Shown: positions 50,291 through 64,000, numbered from the stretch's first letter. The stretch is DNA of 64,000 nt from Prinia subflava (GCF_021018805.1 NC_086248.1:55557485-55621484); one strand, 5' to 3'. Program-made: numbers and translations. The notes: a model not told the origin generated them from the letters alone.

Positions 50291-52979
50291 GTTTGGTTTT
50301 TTTCAGAGAGAGGTCTGTTCTGAGTTCCTGTCAGTTGAATGCTTATATATTCATCATTGCTGGGAACAGCTTATGATTTCCTGGGATCCTGAGAAAAGCA
50401 AGAAGAGAAAATCCAAAAAATATTTTATCTTTGGAAAATAAATCAAAAAAGCATATGATATTTAGATTATTTTATCTGAAATACAGTAGTTTTCTCAGAA
50501 GAGCTCCAGAGTCATACACAAGCATAGTGACACAGGCAAGCTCAATGCAATACACATCTGTATGCTACAGACTCACAAGAGGTAGACAGCTGCTGGGGCA
50601 ATTTACCAGGTACACCTGGTATCATCCTGTCATGACATATATAAACACAACAATTTGGTGGAGCCCATTTCTCACTCTTTGGTAAACTCATTTCAGATCT
50701 CCATTTTAAGAAATCCTGCTTTTTGGGGTGGTGGTAGTGATAAAAATAAAACCTCTGCTCCTCAGCTTCTAACTCCCTAGGAAAATCACATTCCTTTGTT
50801 CTCTACTCCTTTTCATTAGCTACTGGAGAATATCCCTCCAGTGTCTTTTTGCTGCCCAATTAGACACTTTTCATCTGCTCACTGAAGATTAACTTGAGCT
50901 GATTTAAATTAAAACTACCATTACATTATGCTCAGTTGAGCAGATTTTTACTGAACCATGTTGATGCTATTTATTTATCTTCAGCATCCAGCTCTGGTTA
51001 CATATGACAGACTTTAACCTGTAGAAGATTTACTATAGTGAGTTTAAACCCTAGAGGATGGCAAAACTCTGCATTTTACTGACCATGCCGTGCCCCACCA
51101 TGTCATGACATACTATCCTAATTCCTTCCACTCCCCAGACCTACGTGTTCAGTAGCGTCTCTGCATTTGGGCAAATTCAAGAGGTCCATTGCCCCTCTTA
51201 GAAGCTGGATATAAATTAACAGACACTGTTCTATGGCATCTCTCTCACCTTCCTTTGGTCTCATTGTCCACTCTCATACCTCACCTCCCCTTGAACCTGT
51301 GCAGCATAACATGGATGGAAGAACCAAAGCTAGACACAGAAGTATGATATACACAGTGTTCTTTCAAAACTCTTTGGTGCAAAGCCAGCACTGGGCTGTT
51401 GAAAACATGATAGAAAGCTGTTACTCACTATATTCCAGCTGCTGCCATAGAAAAAAAATCATGCTGCTTTAAAGTAAATGCTAATAAAATATCACATTCC
51501 TTCCTTTGGTAATAAATTAAAGTTTGTGAAAATATTGTAGAATGAAAAATATTTAGGAGGATCTAGTTTTTCATAAAATAGCTGGACCTACAAATTTTGC
51601 AATGTACAGCACCATGTCTACATCTTTTGAAGTAGAACACAGTGGTTAATAGTCAGTCAGTTGTTTTTATCCTTGCTCATTTCTCACCATAGAAGCCTTC
51701 TGGATGGATAATCTCAAGAAGGAGAAAAGGTATAGACACAATACAGTTAATAGAATTAGAAATTAATAGCTAGGAGATCAGTGATCTAATGCATATTCAT
51801 AGAAAGAAGCTCCCTTCATATATTTCAGATTTCTGCACTAGTGTCTGTGCTGATCCAGTGCTGTGGTATTAGATATCTCAAATGCATGAAATCTTATTTT
51901 TTTCTCCCTTTGAAGTTGTGGTATGACTTCAGGGGGAAAAGGAAAATGCTGGTAGAGCTTTTGAAAGGTTTACTGCAGGATCTGTAAAATTAGTAATTGT
52001 TAATATTAATTAATATTTACATTTGTAAGTACAAAACAAAAAACGACTGAGGTCTATTGCAGAGGAAATGCTCACTAGAATTCTAGGTTAGGTACAGCAT
52101 TGGTCTTGTGCTATACATGGAGGTTAGGCTAGGTAAGAGATTGAGCAAAGATCTCTTAATTCTGAATCCATCTTCCTGAAAAAACAAGAGATCAGGCCAA
52201 AATGAAATTGATGCCCAGTGACTTCAATGATTAGATCATAGTCTTATGATATGAGGCACATCACACAGTAAGCTGAGCTGAGGCCAAGAATAATGAACAG
52301 AGATCTCATTAACTGAGATTCTGCAAGTTCTAAATTTTACTAAATCATTTTAATGTCACCTCTCACCACTAAGTGGCAAAAATAATATAGTGAAAGCACT
52401 CTGTATTTGCAGTACCAGACATGCCTAGCATACTCCCTATGAGTCCACAGAGATTATAAAAATACAAGCAAATATTTTTTAATCAAGCCCAATTATCTTA
52501 TTCTTAATCCTTTCCAAGTTTTTTCCAATAATAATACTGGTGCTGTCCCTGTAAATTTTTTATCACACAGAGGACATAACTATTTTTAAAGCACATGAAA
52601 ACATGTTTTGCAAATGTGTAGAAAGTAATTGCAAGGTTATAATTCCATGTGGACTAAATGGAACAAATTTTAATCTTGCAGAATACTTAAGCTAACTCAC
52701 TGTTCTGTGTAACAAACAATTTTGGTGTGCCACAATGCTTCAGCAAATGATAGTTTAAGAATTTAGGAGCAGCAGACTTATGGTGTTCCAAACATAACTG
52801 TAGTAGAAAATCTATGGCTATGTCAAAGAACCTTTTCACATTGTTTACCCCTATCTGCTGTACACATTTGCTTTGCTGGTGTCCTTCTAGTCTGATCCCT
52901 GTAAAAGTAGATCCACCAAGGAGAAACGCCACACAGGGTTGGAGAATCCTTTTAACAGGAAGGAGGATCATGGAAACAG
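50291..52979. other. Unique DNA, no gene seen
   Basis: An 18-bp palindrome (TACCAGGT, AC, ACCTGGTA) lies at 50604-50621. The part 50850-50960 has a conserved-element look with ATTAGA, TTAAATTAAA and CATTATG cores. No gene or repeat family is recognised. Confidence 0.45.
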
Positions 52980-53031
52980 TTAACAGGAAAATGGAAAATT
53001 CCAATTTAACAGGAAAATGGAAAATTCCAAT
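52980..53031. repeat. Perfect 26-bp tandem duplication
   Basis: Two identical head-to-tail units lie at 52980-53005 and 53006-53031, each starting TTAACAGGAAAATGG. The absence of any difference implies a recent event. No other copy was noticed in the window. Confidence 0.97.
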
Positions 53032-54887
53032 GCTAATGAATAAAGTGAGAGCAAATTCATGTAAATAGAGTCAAAGTAACAAAATTTATAATTTCTGTCT
53101 CTGGAAGCTGCATGAAGAATGATCTGTAGACTGAATTACGATCTAGCTCAGCAGTAACCACATGGTGTGAGGAAAAGTACTAGTTATGGAAAACTGTAAA
53201 ATTCAGTCTGCTTTTAACCACATTTTATCAAGACATCCTTTACTTAGGGATATTACTTCTGACCTATCAGGCATTCTCACAGACTAGAAATTTTGCGACA
53301 TTTCAGGGAGAAGCTACATCAGTGATGACTGGGTGAGACTAAACCCAGCAATAGCAGCAACAATAACAATGAATATCATGCTCCCCAATCTGGAAGACTC
53401 TTTCAAAGATTATCTATCTTCTTAGACCAGGAATAACACCATGCTACACATCATGCAGAATGTAATTTTATTTTAAGCATGTTGATCACTCTTACACAGA
53501 CTTTTTTTTTAGGAGGCCAACAATATCATCCTCTATAGCAAAAGAGAAAGTGGATTTCAATTGTTGGTGCCTTCCTCTTAGGTGACAAAGAACTGTGAAG
53601 CTAAATTTAGGAAATTCCTTCTCTATTTCCAGATAATTGAACTTGAATTAAAGGGAAGGTAGAAATCTGAAAAAGCCAGTAAATTTTAGTTTTTTCAGAA
53701 TTTTCTTGCTAATGAACTGTGTACTGAGCCACTGAGTAAGTGTGGAACATCTACAGAAATCAGGAATAGCGTTTCAGCTCTTCTCCTTGAAGCTGCTATC
53801 TCCTCAGTGACTTCAGGAGGAAAGATGAGTTCTCCTTGAGGGGGGACTGTGGGAGGACAATATTTTGTGTTTGATGTTTCAGGTGGTAAGTGATCTGTGA
53901 TATTCCAGAGAGCTCATTCCAGACCCCTCCTGACACTACCACCCTCTGTAAAATTTCTGCTGGATCCTGTGACCACAGCCATATTCCACAAACACTTTGA
54001 GCAACTCTAGACCTGCTCTGCCAGGAAATTTATGATGTGCCTCACAGAAAATAAATCTTCTCATGTTTGGAACAGTCTACTTCAGTCATCAAAATCAGCA
54101 GAGTCTAGAAATCAAACTGAATAGCAGAACCAATTATCTTGGCTCTTTCATTAACTGAAACTGTTGACTTAATAACAATTACGACTTTCTTCTCTGTAGT
54201 AAAAAGAGCAGATTGTCAGGTTTTCTGTGAAATTTCTGCTCTTTTATGAAACTATAGCCATGAGGTGGGTAGCGAATGTTTTTTGGCAGGTGTGTTATGG
54301 GCACCTGTATGACCCTCTGCGTGTGGAGCAGGGAGGACATGCTGACCAGCCAGGCCCCTAAGCCAACAGCAAATCCCTCCCTGGCACACAGAGACCAGCC
54401 CCAGTTAAGGAGACTGACAGTGGGAGATGCAAAGATTCCTGAGATCTTTATCTCCTTTTGAAGGCACCAAGATTCAGAGAAGCGCAAGATGCCTGTGGAA
54501 TGGAATACCCTCTCTGTATCTTGGCATGTGACAATCTATAATTTGTTTTTCACCATAAAATACCTGCATTATCAGCATGGCAGCATATCAAAACAAATCA
54601 CTTCCACGTATTTTTAAAGAATTGTCTTTTGCTCATTGCAATTATCTGACTTTTGTACATGTAAATTATGTATACAGTCATAGACATTAAAATTGGTTTA
54701 TATGTTTCAAACTCAGTTTCTTGAAATCAGTGCAGGCCCTGATACTAACGAAAGAAATAAAAAATGTTCCTTCTCTTGTGAGAAAAACCCCACAACAAAT
54801 GCATGTATTTTACATTTATGGGTATCTTACATTTGAACATATTCACAACCCGGGGAAGTGGCAGTCATAATAATACAGCTAATTTCT
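53032..54887. other. Unique DNA, no gene seen
   Basis: No recognised gene or repeat. The opposing frames at 54179-54487 (minus) and 54276-54461 (plus) are chance frames as far as can be seen. Confidence 0.5.
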
Positions 54888-54923
54888 CATACTCACAAAT
54901 CATACTCAATCATACTCACAATA
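54888..54923. repeat. CATACTCA short tandem repeat
   Basis: CATACTCA occurs three times, at 54888, 54901 and 54911, with variable spacers (CAAAT, AT, CAATA). Confidence 0.9.
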
Positions 54924-57900
54924 AAGATGTTACTTGGAAACAATTCAAGTTTTTCACAAAAGCATATGGCATTTATGATCTCATTATTCGTAAGTTAATG
55001 TCAAGTGTTTGTTTCAGTATTGAAAGAGCCATATGTCCAAATTTGCCTCTTACACATGCGGTGATAATCAACACAGATATTCAGAGTAATAACATCAAGA
55101 TTTGAATACATCAAATGTCACAAAAAACTGTAAAATCTGGATGCTTATCCTATCTCTGTAACAAAACCATCTGAACTTCATGCATTTGCAAAGCTGGTCT
55201 GGAAATACAAAAGAACCAATATTCACATAGAAGAAACGGATTGTGTTATCTTATAAATTGTTTACTGCAAGATACCTTTCTCTTACTTTTCACTCTTTGA
55301 ACCATAAGGTAATGCTAAACTAACCAGTCTTTAATCAATGTGTTCAGTACTCCTAACTAGAGTCACATAAAAGTTAAAAACAATCAATTAAAACAGCGGA
55401 ACAAGTAGATCCCCTGAGCTATCAGTCTTCCATTTAACATTTTTTTTTCTGTATAAAACTATGGTATTTTAATATTAATATTAATTAGCACCTTTTTCCA
55501 CGATCTTGGAAATATCCATGTAAAAAGTTTTGTTCCTGTGTTTGTTTTGTAAGTTGCTTCTGAGGTCCTTTTTTTCAGTTTGAAAGAAAAGCTAAGTTTA
55601 CATATACAAGAGGAAACATCACCATGTGGTTTACAGGTGTACCTGCAATTTTTTACATTGAGAACTGTCAGATTATGGAGTTAAAACAAATCCATATAAT
55701 AACAGTAAATATGATATTGTAAACATTACTGAATAACTTCATTTGTGAGACCAGATCACAAAATAGATTAAAGAATCAAGATATTTTTTTAAAAAAAATC
55801 CTTAGGGAGTTTAAGTATCTCATATAGAAGGTTTTAGGTATTTTGTCTGAGTTTTGTGCCCTCTGTAAGTCCCCAGCTAACATGGCAGCCTCTCCCCAGC
55901 ATAATCCTTGCCCAGCCATGTATCTCCACCTGCTCCCCAAGGACGTTGATCAACTTCCAGCTTTCACTTTGCACATCACAGCTGCCAGGTATTGTTGCTA
56001 ATCAAATACACATTTTCTTACAACAGCAGATGTTCCAAGGGACCTCAAAAGAGCTCAGGTTGTTCTCAGGCCACAGTTTGGATAAACACTGATGGAAAAT
56101 TCCCTGAGGGCTTTAATTTTCAAGGCAAACTGTTCATGTGGAGGTGCAATCAGGGAGCAATTGACAGGATGCATGTGCCTTGTATCTGCAAGCACTCCTC
56201 AGCAAACTACATGACACAGACATGAGTTTCCTTTAAAACCATGGCTCTTTCAGAGTGCTGCTTGTCTCTTAGTGTCATTATTTCAACAACACTGGACTTG
56301 TAATAAAGCTAGGCACCAAGTTCAGACTGTGCCAAATAAAAGTTCTTGTAGGTGAAACAATCATGGTTTGGTAGAACCAGCCTTGCCAGTAAATTACTGT
56401 ATGACACATCTTTCTTGTAGGAACAATTTTCACTGTAAAAATGGCCCAAATTCTGGGCAGGTTTGGGCTGAAAGGTCTGCTGGTCATCATTTGGTCAGCA
56501 GGTCAGGAATGCTTCAAGGCAGTCTGTTGGTTTCTCCTTTGCAAAGCAGATTGTCTGCAGTGGGATACAGATGTTTACGGGTTGTCATACCGTGAACTGT
56601 CTCCTATCAGATTGCAGCCCTCACTCCACAGAGTGAGTGTGCCACTTCAGTCACATCTCAGGGTGTTTTCCATGAAAACTGTGGTATTTAAATTTAGGTC
56701 CACCCTGAGGATCCTAACGGGACATAATTAAAAGGGTTGTGTCTTGCCCAGCGTGCCACCACAGCAGGCTGCAGCCTCTCAGGGTAGTGTTTCCAGGAAT
56801 CTCTTTGATGTGCTTTGCACTCACAGAGGCGCATAGTGTGAGTGCAGGGGTTCAGACCATCTGCAATGTTTGTGCAAGTGGGCACAAGGATAAAAAGTCT
56901 CTTTGTTTCCTGCCCTCATCTGCTCCCACACTCAGCTTTCAAATGTGGGTGCTGGATTTTGATGGCACTTTTCAGCACCTACAATGAAGTGACTGATGCA
57001 CTTTAAGATTAAACTGTGTAGCCTGTTTGCCAGACTGAGATATTTTGTGTAGAGTCTCATGTTTGAAAATTCATCAGATGTTAAAAGTTCAAAGTGGTTT
57101 CAAATTATCTACATCTCAAGGAGTCTGTAAGTGAGCACATTAGAGTTTCATTTCTTCCTATACCATCACCAATGAAAGCTTCTTGTTTAAGTTTCCTTAG
57201 CTAGAAAAAGGCAATAACAACTTAATCATTTGCTGTATCAAATGTGCCATGCACAGCATCATGATGCTGAGTAATCTGAAGCCATTATTTTGTTATGATG
57301 CTATTTTTCATTCCAACATTTCCCTCTGCTGCCTCAGGAACCAGGTTTCAGGTACAGACCAGAACTTTTTTTTTATCTGGTTGTTAATAGCTGGAGTGAA
57401 TGATACTTTGTTTTCCTTTCACAGTAACGTCAGGGAGTGCATGTCTGCCCCATTAGATTAAGAATTAACTGCTAAGGTATCCAATGCTCAAAGGAAACAA
57501 CATATTAGTGCAAAAATCACAAAGGTCATTGTCTTCACTCTCCAACTTCCAAATATTTACTCTTAATAATTTCTTCATCACCAAAATTTCTGAATTTATA
57601 TCCTCCCCCCTGTCTAAAAGACACAACTGGGGGCAAAAAGACAACCTACATTGTAGTAAAGCTCTTTACACAATGGCTCCTTCTTTAATTATCAAGTGTT
57701 AATTAATTTTATATTAACTAAATAAGGTATTGTTTTTATCTCACCAGGAAGAAGGGAGGGAGAAGTTGCACCTCTTTAGCTGTACCTTTTTATTTCATCA
57801 CAAAACACACATCCTCCCTGTCTCTCAGTGCCAACAACTTGAGGTACTGCTCTGCCCCCAGAACCTCCCACAAAGGGAGTGCTGCACCAATACCCTGCAA

Positions 57901-58423
57901 TAAGTACAGTGGGCAGGGACAGGTGAGTGTAGGAAATTTATGGTTCAGATTCTCTTGGGTATGAACAGCCTGGAGAAAAGGGGGCAGAGGTGTGTCTGTT
58001 TCTGGGGGGGCTCATGGATATTTGTCTTGAATGTATTTGGCTTGAATGTTGATTATATATGCCACAGCTGCCTAACCTAATCAAAGTTCGGGCTGTTGTC
58101 CCTTAGGCAGGACAAATTTTAAGACTTTAAATCAGTAACTTTGACTTTCCATATGTTTCTCATTCAACATAATGTGCAATTTCCTGTTAAAATAAACTTG
58201 GCTTTGGGATAACAGAGAAAGATAATCAAGACAGCTCACTATCCCACATCAAACTCCTCCCTTCCTCTATGTTAACATTTTCTCGCTTGGGTCTGATGCC
58301 ATTCTAAGTGTTCCTGCTGTTAAATATTGTTTTCTTTCACTGTCTCACACTCCTCTTTCCCTAATAATAAGGTTGTTTTACTTCTTATGTAACCATAGTA
58401 TTGTTCTGTCACTTCCACCCATT
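54924..58423. other. Unique DNA, no gene seen
   Basis: No recognised gene. Overlapping plus frames at 55856-56225 and 56368-56731 lie in a less AT-rich part but show no domain and run in different phases. Confidence 0.5.
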
Positions 58424-58441
58424 AAAAAAAAAAAAAAAAAA
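58424..58441. repeat. Poly(A) run of 18
   Basis: An uninterrupted A18 run. No retroposon body or target duplication could be tied to it. Confidence 0.97.
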
Positions 58442-58885
58442 GAAAATCCCTTTGCCATGGAAAGAGATGCTGCAGGGAGAAAGCAGAAAGGAAAACACAG
58501 CAGAAAGGTCCTGAGATGAAACTCCTGAGTTCCAAACACATCCAAACACATAAACTCAGAGGAAGAGCAGATCACCCTTCATGAGTCCCTTGCACCTAAA
58601 AGAGAGTGCAATATTTCTGTTGGAGGGGGCTGACTTGGAGGACTGAAGTGCAGAAGCTCTATTTAGATTTGGGTTGTAGTAGCAAGCTCTAGAGCATAGA
58701 CAGGACCTTTATATTGCCCAACCCAATGTTCCTGAGATGTCCAGAGGCCACTGGTTTGCATGGTGGGACAGTCCTCCAAGAAGCAAGTTTTAACATTTAT
58801 TTAAAAACATTTAGCAGAAATCCTTTCACTTCAAAAGAAACTGATGTTCACCACACTAAAACGTTGATGATTACTGTCTGGTTGT
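58442..58885. other. Unique DNA, no gene seen
   Basis: TCCAAACACA is duplicated within about 58531-58552. Nothing else is recognised. Confidence 0.5.
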
Positions 58886-58941
58886 ATACCAATACCAATA
58901 CCAATAATAATGATGATGAATAGATAATAATAATAATAATT
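58886..58941. repeat. Compound CCAATA / GAT / AAT repeat
   Basis: Three ATACCA units pass into GAT and then AAT units. The Asn/Thr-rich end of the plus frame is an artefact of this tract. Confidence 0.93.
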
Positions 58942-59654
58942 TTGCTAATAAAACACATTTGCAAGGTGAACAAGGTTCATGAAACACTCATGAAAAGGTC
59001 GCCTTGTAAGGTGGCCGAGAATGTGGAATTCTGACCTTTAAGACTGAGTGTAGCCCTCTAAATTAGTCTGCTTTTGCTAATCCTGAATACAACACAAACT
59101 CTCAATAAATGGGCACTGGCTAAGGAAGCAAAGAGATCCCAGGAATGAGCCCACTGCCTTCCTCCCAAAAAACCTCCTGTTATCAAGAGAAGTGAGTGGT
59201 CTGGAAGAAAATTTGTTGATGTCTGTCTTCCCCGAAGGTACTTCAAACAGTAAATGAACACACAAGATCACATGTTTGTTTTCTTTTAAATATATTTTTG
59301 AAAATATTGTGTGATCCAAAATATGTGGTTTTCAATTTTTCGTGGCCCGGCAGTGAGTGATGTATTTTATCCATATTCATAACAGTGTACAAACTTTCTA
59401 TTCATAGCTCTCTCCACAGCATAAATTTGGGTGGGCATGCTGGAATTTCCTCCTGTGGCATATGGTAATCCTTTACCTGAGGGCTTGCTCCAAATAAATG
59501 TTTACATTCCTCTGACAGCTCACTTGAAATGTAAAGGAACAAGGTATGTGAGTCTTCCATTAAATAACTGACTGCATTTACATGTTTGGGAGAGGAAGGC
59601 ACATAGCGTTCCTACACTGGACTGGCTGCAGGAATGTCCAACCTTGTTTCCTCT
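58942..59654. other. Unique DNA, no gene seen
   Basis: Short minus frames (59058-59319, 59402-59602) have no recognised domain. Confidence 0.5.
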
Positions 59655-59745
59655 CATAAATATTTCATAATAGAAAGGACCTTAAAAATATGCCAGTCCA
59701 AACTGCGGATTGACCCTTCCAACTCCAGGCACCATAGCTAGGAGG
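59655..59745 (-). mobile_element. CR1 LINE 3'-end fragment, antisense
   Basis: The segment TCATAATAGAAAGGACCTTA followed by 'gccagtccaaact' is the reverse complement of the CR1 3' terminus, where a GGACCTTAAAGATCAT-type block sits next to the terminal ATTCTATG repeats. The terminal repeats themselves are eroded to 'tttcataatag'. Resemblance fades after about 59745. It is a short, old, 5'-truncated copy. Confidence 0.6.
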
Positions 59746-62700
59746 GACTGAAATAAACACCACAAGTAAGCAATGCATGCAGTGGCCAGTCATCCGTGGA
59801 AACCACAGCCTCCTCTTTGGTTCTGGGGGCCATGGTTTCATTCAGAGGCTATTCCAGGGAGGGCTGGCTGAGAGGAAGGGTGGTGGGTGAGAGGGTCACA
59901 CATCAAACGTGTGAAGAAAGGTGGAAACAATCTGGAGAAAAACTTCCTAGTCTGGGATAGAGTTTCATTTTATTTTACACAGTTGAAGCAAATGGTGCTT
60001 TTACCGATGTAGATGAAAGAATGCCCCAGCAGCTAGGGATAAGCACACCGAAGAAGTAAATAGGAAAAATGTGCACACATGGCTATTATATCCAATTACA
60101 GAAGTAAACGTGCCACTGTTTGCTTATTAGAGTACCAGGACTACTCGAGCTCCTGTGATTCCAGCTGATCATATGGGTTTTCTTGAAGCTTTTAATCATT
60201 ATTTATACCACCAGGGCTATTCACTTGGCCACCCTCCTTTAAGCTACTACCAGACTGGGGCTGGCAGGTTACCAACACATCCCAAGAGAAAGAGCAGCAC
60301 AGGAAGTAAATAGTTTGTTATTCCACAGGAATCCAAACCCACATCTTTCTCTGGTCACTCCTGCCCACCTTCCTTGGCAATTGAGTTCTAATAAGATATC
60401 CTTCAGCTGTCTTTGATATCCTTTACTGGGGGACATGAAGTTGAGCCCAGCAGGAAGGTAAAATACAGAGGCTCTTTCTCCTCTGTTGCTCACATTCCTG
60501 CACAGTGAAAAATGTCGCTTTTCCCAGTTACAAGTCTTCTGTTTCCCGTAAGTGCTCATTGAGAGGCCCACATATTTGCTATTCCTCTCCACTGCTATCA
60601 AGATCACTCTTAAGTATTTCTAAAAGGGCTCAAGGATCTTGTGTAAACTGGGTAGAAATAAAATTAGTACTGGTCTAGGCTAACAACACACCTCAAAAGC
60701 TGAGAAGTGCCTTAGTGGCATCTTGTCCAGGACACTTAGAGTCTGATATGTACCCAACAGCCTTTCTTTAAATGAAGAAAAGCTTCATGGATGTTACATG
60801 ATTTACACTGGCATAAAACTAGGGGAAGCAAATGGACCCTACTAGCTGCAGTAAATGATAATTACCAGAATAATAAACCCCAGCCTCTTCTCTGAGGAAA
60901 AAAATTTCCTCTGCAACCTTTAATTAAGTTGGGATCTGAGCCTTTTGTGGGCTAATTTCCTGAAAAGTGGCCACTTTGCTGTGTGGGCACCAGCTCTCAT
61001 ATATGTAAAGTAGGTTGTCTGAGTATGACAGAGTAAGTCAAAGACACAACGTGGGGCAAAAACAAACCAGACCATAATATGAATGTGCACAATTCCCGCT
61101 AGAATCTGATAGCACATTTATTCAGTCCTGGATTTTACTCTTACTTAATAGTCCTACTCTGGTACCCTCCCATAGCAGCTCATGCATATCAGTCCAACCT
61201 TTAGATCAGAGCCTTCCAGACTACCCTTACAGCATGTCTCCAGGGTTCGCAGGCTGAGATTAACTTTTTTTCCTAATGATGGCAATACAAATATTGACAT
61301 CTTAAGATTTCAGCCGAGATTTTCAGTGGGATTTCCCTGTATTTGGAGAAGTTCAATTGTGTTTAGCCAGTGACCTCTAAAACCCATCCACAGTCCTTTA
61401 CCAAACAGGTTCAGAAAATCATTGCAAAGGGGAAGAACAACCCTTAAAACTGGGCTAAACTGTATTTCTGTATTTGGTTTTGTAATCTTAAAGGAGTTGT
61501 TGAGACACACCTCATAAATAATCAGGAGATTTCAAGACCTGTTCCTGTAGGTTTCAGCACTCTTCTCACCATATGGCTGGTTTCATGCAGTTGTCTTCAC
61601 AGAAGTGGAATTTAGAGCCCTGTCATTCTAAAACACTCCTCTAGTACATGGATAACCTTTTATGTCTACAGCCTGCCTGCATCATCATTAAGTCCCGTTA
61701 GAACTGCACATTGGACTTCCATGTAACTCTTGTGTGGCAGAAGCCAAGGGCTGCTGTTTTCTGCTCTCAGGAAAAAAAGTCCACTCCGGGGACTTCGCAT
61801 TTGAGTGAAAAATTGTCACTGCACAGTAACACAAACACCTCATCACACAACCCCCATCCCTGAGAGAGCTGGGCCCAGTCCCAGACACACAGGGAAGCTA
61901 AGTAGTCTTGTATGGCAAAACTGAATCACAGATTACAAACTGCAAAGCAGCAAATATTCTCAGTAAAGATGGGAAAATAAGGGTTTTAAGCAATCTATGG
62001 AGGCTTTGAAATTATATTTCTATTGTCACATTCTGAAGGCAACAAAATCTGTTTGTAAAGTGCTTTGTTCCTCCAAAGCAGCAGTGGCAGCTGTGTGCAT
62101 CCAAGTATTTAATGTGGGTTGGGGATAGACTGTTTAAATGTTTTGAAAGAAAGGAATTTTCTTTTCATTCTTCTTTACTAGAGTGGAAAGTTACTTCACA
62201 ACTTTCAAATATTTGCAAATTCATCCAGGTTTGAAAAAAAAAAGCCCACCCAAAAGACTGTGTGAGCTGTATGAAACCACAAATTCCGTGAGGCTTGTTT
62301 ATTTTCAAGTTAAGAAAACAAAGCATTTGATGGCTACCAGAAAGAGAGCAATGTGCTTTTGTGCTGATTACATCAAATACAGTTTCCCATTGTCTGAAGA
62401 ACAATTTTCTGTCAAGAAATTGTTTTGACTGAGTTTTGGATAGTAATGGGCTTTTCCTATTCAATAAAGTTCTGCTTATCACTATCAACCCAGTGGCAGA
62501 CTGTGAACCACTTTCATTTGTTAATCTATTGGGATTTCTAGATTTCTGTGAAGCCAGCAAACTCTCACATACCTGTGTAGGTGTCTCACAAAAAACCCAC
62601 AACCACATCTGCAAATCAAAAAGCAATTAGTAGAGTTAATATTTTAGACACATGGCTGGTTTGGTATATTTCAGCTTTTGCTATATACGTATACATACAC

Positions 62701-64000
62701 ACCAAATTTTGCCTGCATTCATGTACTTTGAAAATTAGTGGTAGCAGCAATGGCTGCTTTGGTGTATAACTCCCAGTGACTCACTCTGCCCGCACTGGGA
62801 AAAGACAAAGCAGCCCACAAAGGACTGAGTGCCTGCATGTCAGACTGTTAGCTGTGTGTAGGCCGACATCTGTGCAGTAGCAGGTTTTTAGTGGTGTTTG
62901 GCCTCATCAACATCACTCCATTATCACTTGTGCTTTTTTTCCCTAGATTCCCCAGTAAGATGCTACTGGTAAATATAAGAAAAAAAGAGCAAGTAAGTTG
63001 TATTTTTGTGCACATTGTTGTTTTAAAATCTGCCCAAGATTACAGCTGATAAGCATAATTTAAAAACCATCCAATGAAAGAAACCCTAACCTACATTTTT
63101 CATAATAAATGAGATTTTGTGTGGTGTTTTGGACCCTGAATGGGAAACACACCCACAGAGGTAAAGCTGTACATTCCACAATTTTTACAAAATTTACAAA
63201 GTTTTGAGATTTTGGTTGATGGGACCTCAAAGCACTCCATGCTTCAGAAGTGTGGAAGTTATGTGGTATATTATTTTAAAGAAATCACTTTAGTATCAGA
63301 AGTCAATGCATTGCAGAAACTAGAAAAGAATAAGGTTAGTAAGAATATTCAAGTAAGTATTGCTGCTGTACACTTTATTTTATAGAAAGTATGTAAGGAA
63401 AATAAAATTTCGAACAACCTATGTGTTTGTATAGTAATTAACATCTTGAACTACATCTGTTAAAGCACTTGGTTTCTGGTTAGATTACAGCTAGCCTTCA
63501 CCAACCTCTTAAGTGTGCGTGAATGTAGAAGGGGGAAGGCTTAGTTCAAAAAATGCCCTTTTGTTGCTCAAATTTTCTGTGCCTTTCCAAGGCATTGTTC
63601 CAAAACACAGCGCTGGTATCAGCTCCCAGAGCATGGCTCTATCTCCTCAAGGATGTCACAATCTGTGTGCTAACTGACCAGGAAATGAAGAAGCACCTTA
63701 ATAAAAACAGGAACAGAAACTAATCTGTATTGCAGTCAGCTTCCTTCAAACCCCTTCATGTCTGTTGGACATGGGCAGGACCAGGCCCCCACTCTGCCAG
63801 GCAGCTTTCTTGCAGACAGACTCAGCAGCAAAAGTCTTAGTTATTCCTATATGCATTCATCCTTCTTTGAGCTGGAAGTCTGAGGTCAGGGATAATTAAA
63901 ATATCGTAGCATGTCCCATTATGCACTCCTCTTTGTAGAGGATTGTTGTCTGTGACACTCTTCTCTCTGGCATCAGCAAGTGAAAGAATAATTTATCCTT
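59746..64000. other. Unique DNA, no gene seen
   Basis: No recognised gene to the end of the window. The 153-codon minus frame at 62165-62626 resembles no protein known to me and overlaps open plus frames. The stretch 60110-60250 contains CCACCAGGG (60208-60216) beside TTTAATCATTATTTAT and may be a small regulatory element. Otherwise nothing stands out. Confidence 0.45.

Noticed and set aside
62165..62626. 153-codon minus-strand frame
   Set aside because: Open frames exist on both strands, no domain is recognised and there are no splice or promoter cues.

Overview
The window looks like AT-rich, non-coding nuclear DNA from a bird, probably from an intergenic desert or a very large intron. No open reading frame in it resembles a known protein. 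I saw no convincing exon with splice sites, no CpG island, no tRNA or rRNA gene and no CRISPR array. The avian assignment rests on three recognisable elements: a sense-strand fragment that aligns by eye with the 3' part of CR1 LINEs (about 436-720), a short antisense CR1 3'-end fragment (about 59655-59745), and a shortened copy of a common avian ERVL-type LTR (12478-12842). Genus and species cannot be told from the sequence alone.

Layout. 1-12.5 kb: unique AT-rich DNA with one CR1 fragment, a CT microsatellite (3680-3732), a 24-bp near-palindrome (5795-5818), a perfect 18-bp hairpin (7700-7741) and a GAT/AAT repeat (9792-9842). 12.5-13.2 kb: the ERVL-type LTR followed by a CpG-retaining GC-rich patch. 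13.2-25 kb: unique DNA with an A/C-rich low-complexity tract (19404-19630) and a T-rich block (22.5-24.3 kb) whose minus strand holds broken, coding-like pieces. 25.04-26.16 kb: the clearest foreign block, a second LTR with promoter and poly(A) signals plus CpG-rich flanks and a degenerate tandem repeat. 26-64 kb: unique DNA with simple repeats, a recent 26-bp tandem duplication (52980-53031) and the second CR1 fragment.

Function. If the window does anything, it is most likely regulatory. Several stretches have the look of conserved non-coding elements (dense homeodomain-like ATTA cores, retained CpG, balanced composition), best at 33240-33620 and also near 6.5, 35.4, 37.6, 42.6 and 50.9 kb. 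This is inference from composition, and a multi-species alignment would decide it. No gene circuit or operon-like system is present, and I found no evidence of a new coding system.
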